From Serratia liquefaciens ATCC 27592 (GTDB lineage Bacteria > Pseudomonadota > Gammaproteobacteria > Enterobacterales > Enterobacteriaceae), in the NCBI RefSeq assembly GCF_000422085.1, contig NC_021741.1, forward strand, positions 1,364,001 through 1,428,000: a stretch of DNA of 64,000 nt, in the 5' to 3' direction. Positions 26,962 through 36,818 of this stretch are shown piece after piece; the stretch's first letter is position 1; each line of letters opens with the position of its first letter. The notes below the pieces were generated by a model. It saw nothing but the letters and a program-made list of their open reading frames with translations. It was not told the DNA's origin and searched no databases. Made by a program: the position numbers and the translations under genes.

Positions 26962-28848
26962 ATGCAAAGCTCCGGTCCGCAGTTAATTGATCCCGCTTCT
27001 CTTGCCTTCCAAAACGTTCTGGATCGTCTGGCTCCGACGGACGCCACCGTGCTTATCGTGGGCGAAACCGGCACGGGTAAGGAGCTAATGGCCCGCTATC
27101 TGCACCATCACAGCCTAAGGCGCGATCGCCCCTTTCTGGCGGTGAACTGTGGCGCGCTGACGGAGAGCCTTGCCGAGTCGGAACTTTTTGGACATGAGAA
27201 AGGTGCTTTCACCGGGGCGGTGGATCGCCACCAGGGTTGGTTCGAGGCGGCAGAAGGGGGCACCTTGCTGCTGGATGAAATCGGTGAGTTAAGCCTGCCG
27301 CTACAGGTAAAGCTGCTGCGTGTATTGCAAGAACGGGAAGTGACCCGGGTGGGCTCCCATCGGCCGGTAAAAGTGAACGTCCGCGTCGTGGCCGCTACCC
27401 ATGTGGATCTGGCGAATGCCATCCGCGAACGCCGCTTTCGTGAAGATCTTTATTACCGGCTCAACGTGGCCGCCGTCACTCTGCCTCCCTTGCGCCAGCG
27501 GCGGCAGGATATTCCACTGTTGGCTGAGCATTTCCTGACGCTGTACGCGTGGCGGTTGGGGCGCCCTCAACTGCGTCTTAGCGCAGAGGCGCTGGCCACG
27601 CTGATGGATTACCCGTGGCCGGGGAATATCCGCGAGCTGGAAAACACCCTGCATAATGCGGTGCTGCTCAGCAAAGCACCGCTGATTACGCCGCAACAGC
27701 TGAGGCTAAGCGCTGAAATGGCCAGCTTGCCGCCTCAGGGGGATGCTTCGCTGGACAGCTTTCTTCGCCAGCAGTTGGCGGGTAACGATGGCCCCCTCTA
27801 CCAGCGGGTGATCGACTCGCTGGTGCGCAATGCTTTTGAACTGAGCCAGGGTAACCAGTTGCAGGCCGCGGCGCTGTTGGGCATCAGCCGTAATACGCTG
27901 CGTACCCATCTGGGGCATCTTGGCTTAATCAAAGCCAGGAGAAGCGCCGGCGGCACGGCGTTAAAATCAGGCCGGGAGACCGGCAGCCGCGAACGCGAAC
28001 TGCGTATTGGTTACCAGAAGTTTGGCAACCTGGGAATACTCAAGGCCCGCCAGTCGCTGGAGGCGCGCCTGGCCGACAGTGGGGTGAGCGTGTTGTGGAG
28101 CGAGTTTCCTGCCGGTCCTCAGTTGCTGCATGCCCTGACTAACCGAGAGATCGATTTTGGCACCACCGGCGAGGTTCCTCCTTTATTTGCTCAGGCCGGC
28201 AACAGCCCATTGCTGTACGTTGCCTGGGAACCGGCCGCACCACAAAGCGTGGCGTTGCTGGTTATCGATGACAGCCCGATCCGCACTCTTGCCGACCTGC
28301 GCGGAAAGCGGATTGCGGTCAATAAAGGCTCCAATGTGCATTATCTGCTGTTGCAGATCCTTGATGAAGCCGGATTGACGCTGGAAGACGTACGGGTGGT
28401 TTATGCGCCGCCAAAATACCCGCTGACCCCCAGCGATCATCATGCGGTGGATGCCTGGATGATGTGGGATCCCTTGCTGAGCGATGCCGAACAAAGCGGG
28501 CAGTTCAGGGTTATCGCCAACGGCGTAGGGCGGGTGAGCAACCATCAGTTCTATCTTGCTCACCGCGATTTCGCCGGCCACTCTTCCGATTTGCTGCACG
28601 GCCTGATGGCGGCGCTGGAACAAACCGGGCGCTATATTGACGCCCATCGCGACGAAGCGGCAACGCTGCTGTCGGCCGAACTGGGACAAGGTATCCCCTC
28701 GCTCACCCACGCACTGGCTCGCCGCAGCCATCAGACACGCCGAATGGATTTAAATATCATTCGCCAGCAGCAGGCGATAGCCGATCGTTTTTACGCTTTG
28801 GGGCTGTTACCCCGAGCGATTAAAGTTCGCGAGGCGATATGGCAGTGA
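26962..28848 (+). CDS. Sigma-54-dependent activator fused to an SsuA-like sulfonate-binding domain
   Basis: 628 residues. AAA+ domain about 10-240: Walker A GETGTGKE (34-41), sigma-54 contact loop GAFTGA (81-86), Walker [10 protein letters not shown] (102-110). A Fis-type HTH is near 298-318 ([17 protein letters not shown]). Residues about 346-628 form a periplasmic-binding-protein-like domain of the aliphatic sulfonate (SsuA) family: [49 protein letters not shown]. No N-terminal receiver, GAF or PAS domain exists, so ligand sensing is probably C-terminal. ATG 26962 has AAAGG upstream. Divergent from ssuD. It likely activates that operon when it binds, or is released by, a sulfonate. Confidence 0.9.
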   Translation: MQSSGPQLIDPASLAFQNVLDRLAPTDATVLIVGETGTGKELMARYLHHHSLRRDRPFLAVNCGALTESLAESELFGHEKGAFTGAVDRHQGWFEAAEGGTLLLDEIGELSLPLQVKLLRVLQEREVTRVGSHRPVKVNVRVVAATHVDLANAIRERRFREDLYYRLNVAAVTLPPLRQRRQDIPLLAEHFLTLYAWRLGRPQLRLSAEALATLMDYPWPGNIRELENTLHNAVLLSKAPLITPQQLRLSAEMASLPPQGDASLDSFLRQQLAGNDGPLYQRVIDSLVRNAFELSQGNQLQAAALLGISRNTLRTHLGHLGLIKARRSAGGTALKSGRETGSRERELRIGYQKFGNLGILKARQSLEARLADSGVSVLWSEFPAGPQLLHALTNREIDFGTTGEVPPLFAQAGNSPLLYVAWEPAAPQSVALLVIDDSPIRTLADLRGKRIAVNKGSNVHYLLLQILDEAGLTLEDVRVVYAPPKYPLTPSDHHAVDAWMMWDPLLSDAEQSGQFRVIANGVGRVSNHQFYLAHRDFAGHSSDLLHGLMAALEQTGRYIDAHRDEAATLLSAELGQGIPSLTHALARRSHQTRRMDLNIIRQQQAIADRFYALGLLPRAIKVREAIWQ

Positions 28849-29012
28849 CGGGTTACTTCCGTCATCAACCCAGTTCCCTTGGCGCTAATGCATTCATCAA
28901 AGTGGGCTGCGGCTTGTTTGTGATCAATCGAAAAGCGGCATTTAGCCGTGTGAGTCGAGAGCGTGGTGCATACCAGAAAGCCCCGCCAGCGCTGTAATAA
29001 CAGAAAGTATAC

Positions 29013-29051
29013 TGCACCTTTTTTGCTCGCCGATTGTGCAGCGCTGGTGCA
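29013..29051 (+). promoter_or_regulatory. NtrC-like half sites upstream of the urea-degradation operon
   Basis: TGCACC half site at 29013-29018 and TGTGCA-N5-GGTGCA at 29035-29051 (consensus TGCACC-N5-GGTGCA), 22 bp apart and 63-100 bp upstream of the -24 element. Only half of each site is good. The rest of the 320-bp gap from 28849 shows nothing recognisable. Confidence 0.5.
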
Positions 29052-29113
29052 GGATGATTATTTTATTGTCATAAGTTTTAATTATAATTTATTGAAATCA
29101 TACGATTAAAAAT

Positions 29114-29129
29114 TGGCACGTCGGTTGCT
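29114..29129 (+). promoter_or_regulatory. Sigma-54 promoter of the allophanate hydrolase/urea carboxylase operon
   Basis: TGGCACG-TCGG-TTGCT, a complete match to the -24/-12 consensus, 40 bp before the atzF ATG. With NtrC-like sites upstream it indicates activation under nitrogen limitation. Confidence 0.88.
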
Positions 29130-29169
29130 CTATTGAATCCCATCTTGTGTACTAGATGGAATTCAGCCG

Positions 29170-31002
29170 ATGACCCAGCCTGTTAATACGCTACGTGGTT
29201 TTACCCTCAGCGAATGGCAACACCACTATCACACCCGCCCGGCCGACGAGCGCATTGCCTGCGTGCGCGCTACCCTGACTGCACTGGCCGCCGACCTGCC
29301 GGCGGATGACAACGCCTGGCTGTATCTTGCCAGCGCCGCACAGCGTGAAGTGCAGTACCAAAGATTGGCGCAGTGGCTTGAAGCGGTTGCCGGCGATATC
29401 AGCCAGCTTCCGCTGTTTGGCGTCCCCTTTGCGGTAAAAGACAATATCGACGTCGGCGGCTGGCCGACCAGCGCGGCCTGCCCGGAGTTCGCTTATCTGG
29501 CGGCATCGGATGCCACCGTGGTCACCAATTTGTGCGCTGCCGGAGCCATCGTGATCGGTAAAACCAATCTCGATCAGTTTGCGACCGGGCTGGTGGGCAC
29601 CCGTTCGCCACACGGCGCGGTGGTCAACAGTTTCGATAGTCGTTACGTCAGCGGCGGTTCCAGCTCCGGTTCGGCGTCGGTAGTGGCGCGCGGCCTGACG
29701 CCGTTTTCTCTGGGCACCGACACCGCAGGTTCGGGGCGCGTTCCGGCAGGATTCAACAATATTGTCGGCCTGAAACCGACCAAAGGCGGGTTGTCGAACC
29801 GTGGCGTGGTGCCCGCTTGCCGATTGAATGACACCGTATCGGTGTTTGCCCTGACGGTGGCGGACGCAGCGCTGGTGGCCGAATTGGCCGGCGGCTATGA
29901 CGCAGCCGATGCCTATTCCCGCATTAACCCCCGTACCGCCCCGGCGGATTTACCTGCGTCACCTCGTTTCGCGGTGCCTGCGCAACTCGAATTTTTCGGC
30001 GATGTGCAGGCCGAGCGGGCATTTCAGCGGGCGCTGGTGCAGTTGAAAAGCAGCGGCGTGACGCTGGAAACCCTCGATTTTACGCCGTTTCGCGTGCTGG
30101 CGGAGCAGCTCTACTACGGCCCTTGGGTGGCGGAGCGTACCGTGGCGGTCGAAGCGGTGCTGAGCGCCAACCCGCAGGCCATCAATCCGGTGGTGCGCGG
30201 CATCGTCAATAACGGCCTGAAGTACAGCGCCTGCGATGCTTACAAGGCGGAATACCTGCGTGCCGAACTGACGCGGCAGATTGAGCAGCAACTGGCTCCC
30301 TTTGATGCGCTGGTGGTGCCGACCTCGCCGACGATCCGCACCCTGGCGGAAATGGAGCAAGAGCCGGTGTTGTTTAACTCGCAGTTCGGCACCTACACCA
30401 ATTTCACCAACCTGGCCGATCTGAGCGCACTGGCGCTGCCTGCGCCGATGCGTGACGACGGATTGCCTGCCGGTATCACCCTGATTGCACCCGCCTGGCA
30501 CGATCGTGCGTTGGCGGCGTTCGGCCAGCGCTGGCAGCAGGCCCAGGATCTGCCGCTTGGCGCAACGGGTCGCCGGTTGCCTGCTGCTCAATTCTTGACG
30601 CCATCCAGCCAGCACGTGCGGGTAGCGGTGGTCGGTGCGCACCTCAGCGATATGCCGCTGAATTTCCAGCTCGTGCAGCGCGCGGCAACCTTCGTAGAGC
30701 AAACCACTACCGCGCCGTGCTATCGCCTCTACGCCCTCGCCAATAGCCAACCGCCAAAGCCGGGGTTGGTCAAAGCCGCTCAGGGGGCCGCCATCAGCGT
30801 CGAACTATGGGATATCCCGCTGGCGCGTTTCGGCGAGTTGGTGGCCGAGATCCCGGCGCCGCTGGGTATGGGCACCTTGCTGCTGGCAGACGGGCGACGG
30901 GTGAAAGGCTTTATCTGCGAACCCTGGGCGCTAGAGGGCGCGACGGACATCACTGAATTTGGCGGTTGGCGCCACTACATCGCCAGCCAGAAGGGGGCCT
31001 GA
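29170..31002 (+). CDS. atzF: Allophanate hydrolase
   Basis: 610-residue amidase-signature enzyme that hydrolyses allophanate to ammonium and CO2, the second step of ATP-dependent urea breakdown. The Ser-cisSer-Lys triad is K90 (FAVKDNID), S164 (VSGGSSSGS) and S188 (TDTAGSGR), near-identical spacing to Pseudomonas AtzF. A C-terminal domain of about 150 residues follows (GFICEPWALEGATDITEFGG). First gene of the operon; its stop is 2 bp before the urea carboxylase start. Confidence 0.93.
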   Translation: MTQPVNTLRGFTLSEWQHHYHTRPADERIACVRATLTALAADLPADDNAWLYLASAAQREVQYQRLAQWLEAVAGDISQLPLFGVPFAVKDNIDVGGWPTSAACPEFAYLAASDATVVTNLCAAGAIVIGKTNLDQFATGLVGTRSPHGAVVNSFDSRYVSGGSSSGSASVVARGLTPFSLGTDTAGSGRVPAGFNNIVGLKPTKGGLSNRGVVPACRLNDTVSVFALTVADAALVAELAGGYDAADAYSRINPRTAPADLPASPRFAVPAQLEFFGDVQAERAFQRALVQLKSSGVTLETLDFTPFRVLAEQLYYGPWVAERTVAVEAVLSANPQAINPVVRGIVNNGLKYSACDAYKAEYLRAELTRQIEQQLAPFDALVVPTSPTIRTLAEMEQEPVLFNSQFGTYTNFTNLADLSALALPAPMRDDGLPAGITLIAPAWHDRALAAFGQRWQQAQDLPLGATGRRLPAAQFLTPSSQHVRVAVVGAHLSDMPLNFQLVQRAATFVEQTTTAPCYRLYALANSQPPKPGLVKAAQGAAISVELWDIPLARFGELVAEIPAPLGMGTLLLADGRRVKGFICEPWALEGATDITEFGGWRHYIASQKGA

Positions 31003-31004
31003 TC

Positions 31005-34000
31005 ATGTTTACTACCGTATTAATTGCCAACCGCGGCGAAATTGCCTGCCGGGCGATCCGCTCTCTGAAACGTTTGGGCATCACCAGCGTAGCGGTTTAT
31101 TCCGACACCGATCGCAATGCGCCGCACGTGACCGAGGCTAATCTGGCGATACCGCTCGGCGGCGACAAGGCCGCTGACAGCTATCTGTGCATCGACAAGA
31201 TCCTGGCGGCCGCGGCGCAAACCGGCGCGCAGGCGATTTATCCGGGCTATGGCTTCCTTTCCGAGAGCGCCGAGTTTGCCGACGCCTGTGAAACGGCGGG
31301 CATTGCTTTTATCGGTCCGACGGCGGCGCAAATCCGCGAGTTTGGCCTGAAACACCGTGCTCGCGAGCTGGCGGCGGTGGCGCAGGTGCCGATGACGCCG
31401 GGTACGGGCCTGCTGAACAGCGTTGAGGAGGCGGTCAGCGCCGCCGGCCGCATTGGCTATCCGGTGATGCTGAAAAGTACCGCCGGTGGCGGTGGCATTG
31501 GCCTGACGCGCTGCGACGATGAAGCCGCGCTGCGTGAGGCTTATGACAGCGTAAAACGCCTGGGCGAGCAGTTCTTCCGCGACTCTGGGGCCTTTATTGA
31601 GCGCTTTGTCGATCAGGCCCGGCACGTGGAAGTGCAAATATTTGGCGACGGTCAGGGCTGGGTGGTGGCGCTGGGTGAGCGCGACTGCTCATTGCAACGC
31701 CGCAACCAGAAAGTGGTGGAGGAAACCCCGGCACCGAATCTGTCCGCCGTCACGCGTCAGGCGCTGCATCAAGCCGCAGTGGCGCTGGGGGCGTCGGTCA
31801 ACTACCGCAGCGCCGGCACCGTGGAATTTATCTACGACGCTGCGCGTGACGAGTTTTATTTTCTGGAAGTGAATACTCGCCTGCAAGTGGAGCATCCGGT
31901 GACTGAATGTGTCACCGGGCTGGATCTGATCGAATGCATGTTGCAGGTGGCGGCGGGCGATGCGCTGGACTGGGCGGCGTTGCAACGAGCGCCGCAGGGG
32001 GCATCGATTGAAGTGCGCATTTATGCCGAAGATCCTCTGAAGCATTTCCAACCCAGTCCCGGCGTGCTGACTGAAGTGCACTTTCCGGACGACGTGCGCG
32101 TCGACGGTTGGGTGGCCACCGGCAGCGAAGTGTCGGCCTTTTATGACCCGATGATCGCCAAGCTGATCGTTCATGGCGAAGACCGCCGCCAGGCGCTGGA
32201 GAAAATGCGTGTCGCGCTGGATGCAACCCGACTGCACGGGATTGCCACTAACCTGGACTACCTGCGACAGGTGATTGCGACCGAGGCATTCCAGAACGGC
32301 AGCGTCTGGACACGCATGCTGGACAGCTTCCGGTTCCAACCCAATAGCATTGAAGTGCTGCAGCCGGGCACCTACAGCAGCGTGCAGGATTATCCCGGCC
32401 GTGTTGGCTATTGGGATATCGGCGTGCCGCCGTCCGGGCCGATGGACGACTTCGCTTTCCGGCTGGCCAACCGCATTGTCGGCAACCACCCCAGCGCCGC
32501 CGGGCTGGAGTTTACCCTGCAGGGGCCGACCCTGCGCTTTCACTGCGACGCCATCATTGCCCTGACCGGTGCGGATTGTCCCGCCGATCTGGACGGTGAG
32601 GCCGTGGCCTACTGGCAGCCGATAGCGGTGCGTGCCGGTCAGGTACTGCGTTTGGGGCGAGCACAGCGGGGATGCCGTACCTATCTGGCGGTACGCAATG
32701 GTTTTGACGTGCCGGTGTATCTGGGCAGTCGTTCGACCTTTGCGCTGGGGCAGTTTGGCGGCCACGCCGGCCGTACCCTGCGCGTGGCGGACATGCTGGC
32801 GGTATCGCAACCGGGTTTGGCCGCCGCCACTACCCCGGCGCCGATTGCGGCCCCGCAGGCAATGGACGAAAGCCTGATCCCGCAGTACGGCAATCTGTGG
32901 AATATCGGCGTGCTGTATGGTCCGCACGGCGCACCCGACTTCTTTACCCCGGCATCCATCGAACGTTTCTTTGCCGCCGAATGGCAGGTGCATTACAACT
33001 CTAACCGGTTGGGCGTACGCCTGTCCGGGCCTAAACCGGAATGGGCGCGACAGGACGGCGGCGAGGCGGGGCTACACCCGTCCAACGTGCACGACTGCGA
33101 GTACGCCATCGGTTCGATTAACTTCACCGGCGATTTCCCGGTGATCCTTACCCGCGACGGACCGAGCCTGGGCGGCTTTGTTTGCCCGGTGACCATCGCC
33201 AGGGCGGAGCTGTGGAAGGTCGGTCAGGTGAAACCGGGGGATCGCATCCGTTTTCATCCTATCGGTTTCAAGCAGGCGCAGTCGCTGGAGCAGGCGCAGC
33301 TCGGCAGTATCGAAGCCCTGGCAGCGGTGAAGGCTATCACCCTGGCACCGCCGGATCTGATGCCGGGCACGACCGCCTCCGCCGCCATAGTGGCGGCGTT
33401 ACCGGCCACCGACAGTCGGCCGGCAGTGGTCTATCGCCAGGCCGGAGATGGTTACATTTTGCTGGAGTACGGCGACAACGTGCTCGATCTGGCGCTGCGG
33501 CTGCGCATCCATTTGCTGATGCAATCGCTCAAGCAGGATGCGATCCCGGGCGTGGAGGAGCTGGCACCCGGCGTGCGATCGCTGCAGATCCGTTATGACA
33601 GCCGCATTCTCGGTCAGGCCGATTTACTCCAGCGCTTGTTGGCGCGCGAACAGGCGTTGGGTGATGTCAGTCAGCTGAAAGTGCCGACGCGAACGGTTTA
33701 TCTGCCGATGGCGTTTGAAGATTCCGCCACGCTGGGCGCGGTGGAACGTTACCAGCAGACGGTGCGTTCGTCGGCCCCCTGGTTGCCGAACAACGTCGAT
33801 TTTATCCAGCGCATCAACGGGCTCGGCAGCCGCGAGCAGGTACGCGACATCATCTTCGACGCCAGCTACCTGATCCTCGGGCTGGGCGACGTCTACCTGG
33901 GCGCACCCTGCGCGGTGCCGATCGACCCGCGGCACCGTTTGCTCAGTTCCAAATACAACCCGGCGCGCACCCATACCGCCGAAGGCACGGTTGGCATCGG

Positions 34001-34628
34001 CGGCATGTACATGTGCATCTATGGCATGGATTCGCCGGGCGGCTATCAGTTGGTCGGACGTACCTTGCCGATTTGGAACAAATTTCTCAAAAACCCGCAG
34101 TTCAACTCCGGCGAGCCCTGGCTGCTGCATTTCTTCGATCAGGTGCGTTTCTACCCGGTGAGCGAGCAGGAGCTGGATGAGCAGCGCGAGGCGTTCCGCG
34201 AAGGGCGCGCGCAGATCCGCATTGAGGACAGCGAATTCGATTTTGCCGATTACCGCCGTTTTCTGGCGGAAAACGCGGAAGACATCAGCGCCTTCCAGCA
34301 GCGCCAACAACAAGCATTCAGCCACGAAGTGACGCGCTGGCAGGCGGAAGAGGGGGAGGCCGAGGCCCAATTGTTGCCACCGCAGACTGATGAGGAAGAG
34401 GTGGATGGCGACCTGGTCAGCGCCGACCTGAATGGCAGCGTGTGGAAGATCCTGGTTGAGCCGGGGCAGAGGGTAGAAGCCGGTCAACCGCTGATCGTGG
34501 TCGAGGCGATGAAAATGGAGCTGGCGGTCACCGCGCCGCGCGCCGGGATCATCAAGCGCATCAGTTGCCAGCAGGGGCGACCGGTGGGGCCGGGCGATGC
34601 GCTGCTGTGGCTGGAACACGCCAGCTGA
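31005..34628 (+). CDS. uca: Biotin-dependent urea carboxylase
   Basis: 1207 residues, the usual size. Domains in order: biotin carboxylase (about 1-450, LIANRGEIACRAIRS, ATP-grasp loop STAGGGGIGL), KipA/KipI-like carboxyltransferase (about 460-1000, VQDYPGRVGYWDIGVPPSGP), and a C-terminal biotin carrier with the biotinyl lysine K1170 in EAMKMEL. It carboxylates urea to allophanate. Some family members are guanidine carboxylases. A urea transporter gene set downstream and the absence of a visible guanidine riboswitch favour urea. ATG 31005 follows AGGGGG; a start within atzF is rejected. Confidence 0.93.
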   Translation: MFTTVLIANRGEIACRAIRSLKRLGITSVAVYSDTDRNAPHVTEANLAIPLGGDKAADSYLCIDKILAAAAQTGAQAIYPGYGFLSESAEFADACETAGIAFIGPTAAQIREFGLKHRARELAAVAQVPMTPGTGLLNSVEEAVSAAGRIGYPVMLKSTAGGGGIGLTRCDDEAALREAYDSVKRLGEQFFRDSGAFIERFVDQARHVEVQIFGDGQGWVVALGERDCSLQRRNQKVVEETPAPNLSAVTRQALHQAAVALGASVNYRSAGTVEFIYDAARDEFYFLEVNTRLQVEHPVTECVTGLDLIECMLQVAAGDALDWAALQRAPQGASIEVRIYAEDPLKHFQPSPGVLTEVHFPDDVRVDGWVATGSEVSAFYDPMIAKLIVHGEDRRQALEKMRVALDATRLHGIATNLDYLRQVIATEAFQNGSVWTRMLDSFRFQPNSIEVLQPGTYSSVQDYPGRVGYWDIGVPPSGPMDDFAFRLANRIVGNHPSAAGLEFTLQGPTLRFHCDAIIALTGADCPADLDGEAVAYWQPIAVRAGQVLRLGRAQRGCRTYLAVRNGFDVPVYLGSRSTFALGQFGGHAGRTLRVADMLAVSQPGLAAATTPAPIAAPQAMDESLIPQYGNLWNIGVLYGPHGAPDFFTPASIERFFAAEWQVHYNSNRLGVRLSGPKPEWARQDGGEAGLHPSNVHDCEYAIGSINFTGDFPVILTRDGPSLGGFVCPVTIARAELWKVGQVKPGDRIRFHPIGFKQAQSLEQAQLGSIEALAAVKAITLAPPDLMPGTTASAAIVAALPATDSRPAVVYRQAGDGYILLEYGDNVLDLALRLRIHLLMQSLKQDAIPGVEELAPGVRSLQIRYDSRILGQADLLQRLLAREQALGDVSQLKVPTRTVYLPMAFEDSATLGAVERYQQTVRSSAPWLPNNVDFIQRINGLGSREQVRDIIFDASYLILGLGDVYLGAPCAVPIDPRHRLLSSKYNPARTHTAEGTVGIGGMYMCIYGMDSPGGYQLVGRTLPIWNKFLKNPQFNSGEPWLLHFFDQVRFYPVSEQELDEQREAFREGRAQIRIEDSEFDFADYRRFLAENAEDISAFQQRQQQAFSHEVTRWQAEEGEAEAQLLPPQTDEEEVDGDLVSADLNGSVWKILVEPGQRVEAGQPLIVVEAMKMELAVTAPRAGIIKRISCQQGRPVGPGDALLWLEHAS

Positions 34629-34682
34629 CGCTCAATCATTCACGTCGGGGCGCGCTATGCCGCGCCCACGGAGAGGCATGAG

Positions 34683-35381
34683 ATGCAAATCACCAATAAC
34701 CGCAGCAAGGCTCGGCCGGAGGGGCTGGCGGAACGTATCTATCTGCAGCTCAAGGACGACATTTTTGATTTTCACCTGCTGCCGGGCGATCGCTTCAGCG
34801 AAAACGAAATTGCCGTGCGTATGGACGTCAGCCGTACGCCAGTGCGTCAGGCGTTGTTCTGGCTGGAGCGCGAGGGCTACGTAGAGGTGCATTTTCGCAG
34901 CGGCTGGCAGGTGCGGCCGTTCGATTTTGCCTACTTCGAAGAACTGTATGACCTGCGCATCGTGTTGGAGTGCGAAGCGGTAAAACGGCTGTGCGCTCGG
35001 TCAATGGGCGAGGTGCCGGGGCAGTTGGCGGCGCTTACCCGTTTTTGGATCGACGAACCGCGGCTGGAGGAGGGAAAAACCGTCTCAGTGCACGACGAGC
35101 AGTTTCATATGACGCTGGTCGAGGCGGCGGGGAATGGCGAAATGGCGCGTATTCACCGCGATTTGACCGAGAAAATTCGCATCATACGTCGGCTCGATTT
35201 CACCCAGGAAAGCCGGGTGGAGGCGACCTACAACGAACACGCCGCCATTTTGCTGGCGATCTTGCAACACCGAACCGAGGAGGCGCAAACGCGGCTCAGT
35301 CACCATATTGCCGTCAGCAAGGCTGAAGTAAGAAAAATAACTCTGCATATGCTGCATCAGGCCCGGCTTCGTCAGCCATAA
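34683..35381 (+). CDS. GntR/FadR-family regulator of the urea operon
   Basis: 232 residues. A winged HTH lies at about 15-80 (GDRFSENEIAVRMDVSRTPVRQAL). An FCD ligand domain follows with metal-binding-type residues (DLRIVLECEAV, DEQFHMTLVEAAGN, YNEHAAILLAI). It sits inside the operon between uca and urtA on the same strand, so it is probably a local regulator of urea transport or catabolism. The ligand may be a urea-pathway metabolite, by inference. Confidence 0.88.
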   Translation: MQITNNRSKARPEGLAERIYLQLKDDIFDFHLLPGDRFSENEIAVRMDVSRTPVRQALFWLEREGYVEVHFRSGWQVRPFDFAYFEELYDLRIVLECEAVKRLCARSMGEVPGQLAALTRFWIDEPRLEEGKTVSVHDEQFHMTLVEAAGNGEMARIHRDLTEKIRIIRRLDFTQESRVEATYNEHAAILLAILQHRTEEAQTRLSHHIAVSKAEVRKITLHMLHQARLRQP

Positions 35382-35390
35382 CCCGGCGTC

Positions 35391-35425
35391 TTTCGAGCTG
35401 CAGCGTTGTTGGCTGCAACTCGAAA
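35391..35425. repeat. Imperfect 14-bp hairpin upstream of urtA
   Basis: TTTCGAGCTGCAGC, 7-base loop, GCTGCAACTCGAAA, one mismatched pair, no T run after it. It resembles a remnant of the palindromic intergenic repeats common in Enterobacterales. It may also separate expression of the regulator from the transporter genes. Confidence 0.5.
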
Positions 35426-35488
35426 TTCCTAGGGTTAATTCTTCTTAACAAGGTGGGTTTTCTAACATCAACATCAGGAGTTTGAATT

Positions 35489-36757
35489 ATGCAACGTCGT
35501 CACTTTATAAAAGCTTTTGCGTTGTCCGCCACCGTGATCGGCATGGGGATGGCCTGGGGCGTACAGGCCGCCGACACCATCAAGGTCGGTATCCTGAGCT
35601 CGCTGTCCGGCACCATGGCGATTTCTGAAACGCCGCTGAAAGACGTGGCGCTGATGACCATCGACGATATCAACGCCAAAGGTGGCGTGTTGGGTAAAAA
35701 GCTTGAGCCGGTGGTGGTGGATCCAGCCTCCAACTGGCCGCTGTTCGCCGAGAAGGCGCGTCAGCTGTTGAGTCAGGACAAGGTGGCGGCGGTGTTTGGC
35801 TGCTGGACTTCGGTGTCGCGCAAGTCAGTGCTGCCGGTGTTTGAAGAGCTCAACGGCCTGCTGTTTTACCCGGTGCAGTACGAAGGGGAAGAGATGTCGC
35901 CGAACGTGTTCTACACCGGTGCCGCGCCTAACCAGCAGGCAATCCCGGCGGTGGAGTATCTGCTGAGTGAAGACGGCGGAGCGGCCAAACGCTTCTTCCT
36001 GTTGGGAACCGACTACGTGTATCCGCGCACCACCAACAAGATACTGCGCGCCTTCCTGCATTCGAAAGGGATCCAGGATAAAGACATTGAAGAGGTCTAT
36101 ACACCGTTCGGTTACAGCGACTATCAGACCATTGTCGCCAACATTAAAAAATTCTCCGCCGGGGGCAAAACGGCGGTGATCTCCACCATCAACGGTGACT
36201 CCAACGTCCCCTTCTACAAAGAGCTGGCCAACCAGGGTATCAAGGCTACCGATGTGCCGGTGATTGCCTTCTCGGTCGGTGAAGAAGAGCTGCGCGGTAT
36301 CGACACCAAACCGCTGGTGGGTAACCTGGCGGCCTGGAACTACTTCGAGTCGGTGGATAACCCGACCAACAAGCAGTTTGTCAGCGAATGGCGAGCCTAC
36401 GCCAAGGCCCATAACTTGCCGAACTACGCCACCGCCGTGACCAACGACCCGATGGAAGCGACCTATGTCGGCATTCACATGTGGGCGCAGGCGGTTGAGA
36501 AGGCCGGAACTACCGACGTTGATAAGGTGCGCGCCGCCATGGCCGGACAGACCTTCGCTGCGCCATCGGGCTTTACCCTGACCATGGACGCCACCAACCA
36601 CCATCTGCATAAGCCGGTGATGATCGGTGAGATTGAAGGCAACGGCCAGTTCAACGTGGTGTGGCAGACCGATGCGCCTGTTCGCGCTCAGCCGTGGAGC
36701 CCGTACATTGCCGGCAACGATAAAAAGCCGGATCACCCGGTAAAAGGCGGTCAGTAA
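35489..36757 (+). CDS. urtA: Urea ABC transporter substrate-binding protein
   Basis: 422 residues of the branched-chain amino-acid/urea binding family. It begins with a Tat-type signal, QRRHFIK then a hydrophobic stretch ending VQAA (about 1-28). Mature start DTIKVGILSSLSGTMAISE and the phrase FGCWTSVSRKSVLPVFEELNG are characteristic of UrtA. It captures urea in the periplasm for the UrtBC channel. First of five urt genes in order A-B-C-D-E. Confidence 0.92.
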   Translation: MQRRHFIKAFALSATVIGMGMAWGVQAADTIKVGILSSLSGTMAISETPLKDVALMTIDDINAKGGVLGKKLEPVVVDPASNWPLFAEKARQLLSQDKVAAVFGCWTSVSRKSVLPVFEELNGLLFYPVQYEGEEMSPNVFYTGAAPNQQAIPAVEYLLSEDGGAAKRFFLLGTDYVYPRTTNKILRAFLHSKGIQDKDIEEVYTPFGYSDYQTIVANIKKFSAGGKTAVISTINGDSNVPFYKELANQGIKATDVPVIAFSVGEEELRGIDTKPLVGNLAAWNYFESVDNPTNKQFVSEWRAYAKAHNLPNYATAVTNDPMEATYVGIHMWAQAVEKAGTTDVDKVRAAMAGQTFAAPSGFTLTMDATNHHLHKPVMIGEIEGNGQFNVVWQTDAPVRAQPWSPYIAGNDKKPDHPVKGGQ

Positions 36758-36818
36758 AACCCGGTTCCCCCGCTGCGGCGGGGGCAGGCTACGACGCCCC
36801 ATTGCGACGAGACACCCG

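Noticed and set aside
31689..32993. 434-codon open frame on the minus strand inside the urea carboxylase gene
   Set aside because: It lies wholly antisense to uca, has no recognisable domain and no ribosome site. Long antisense frames are expected in GC-rich DNA.
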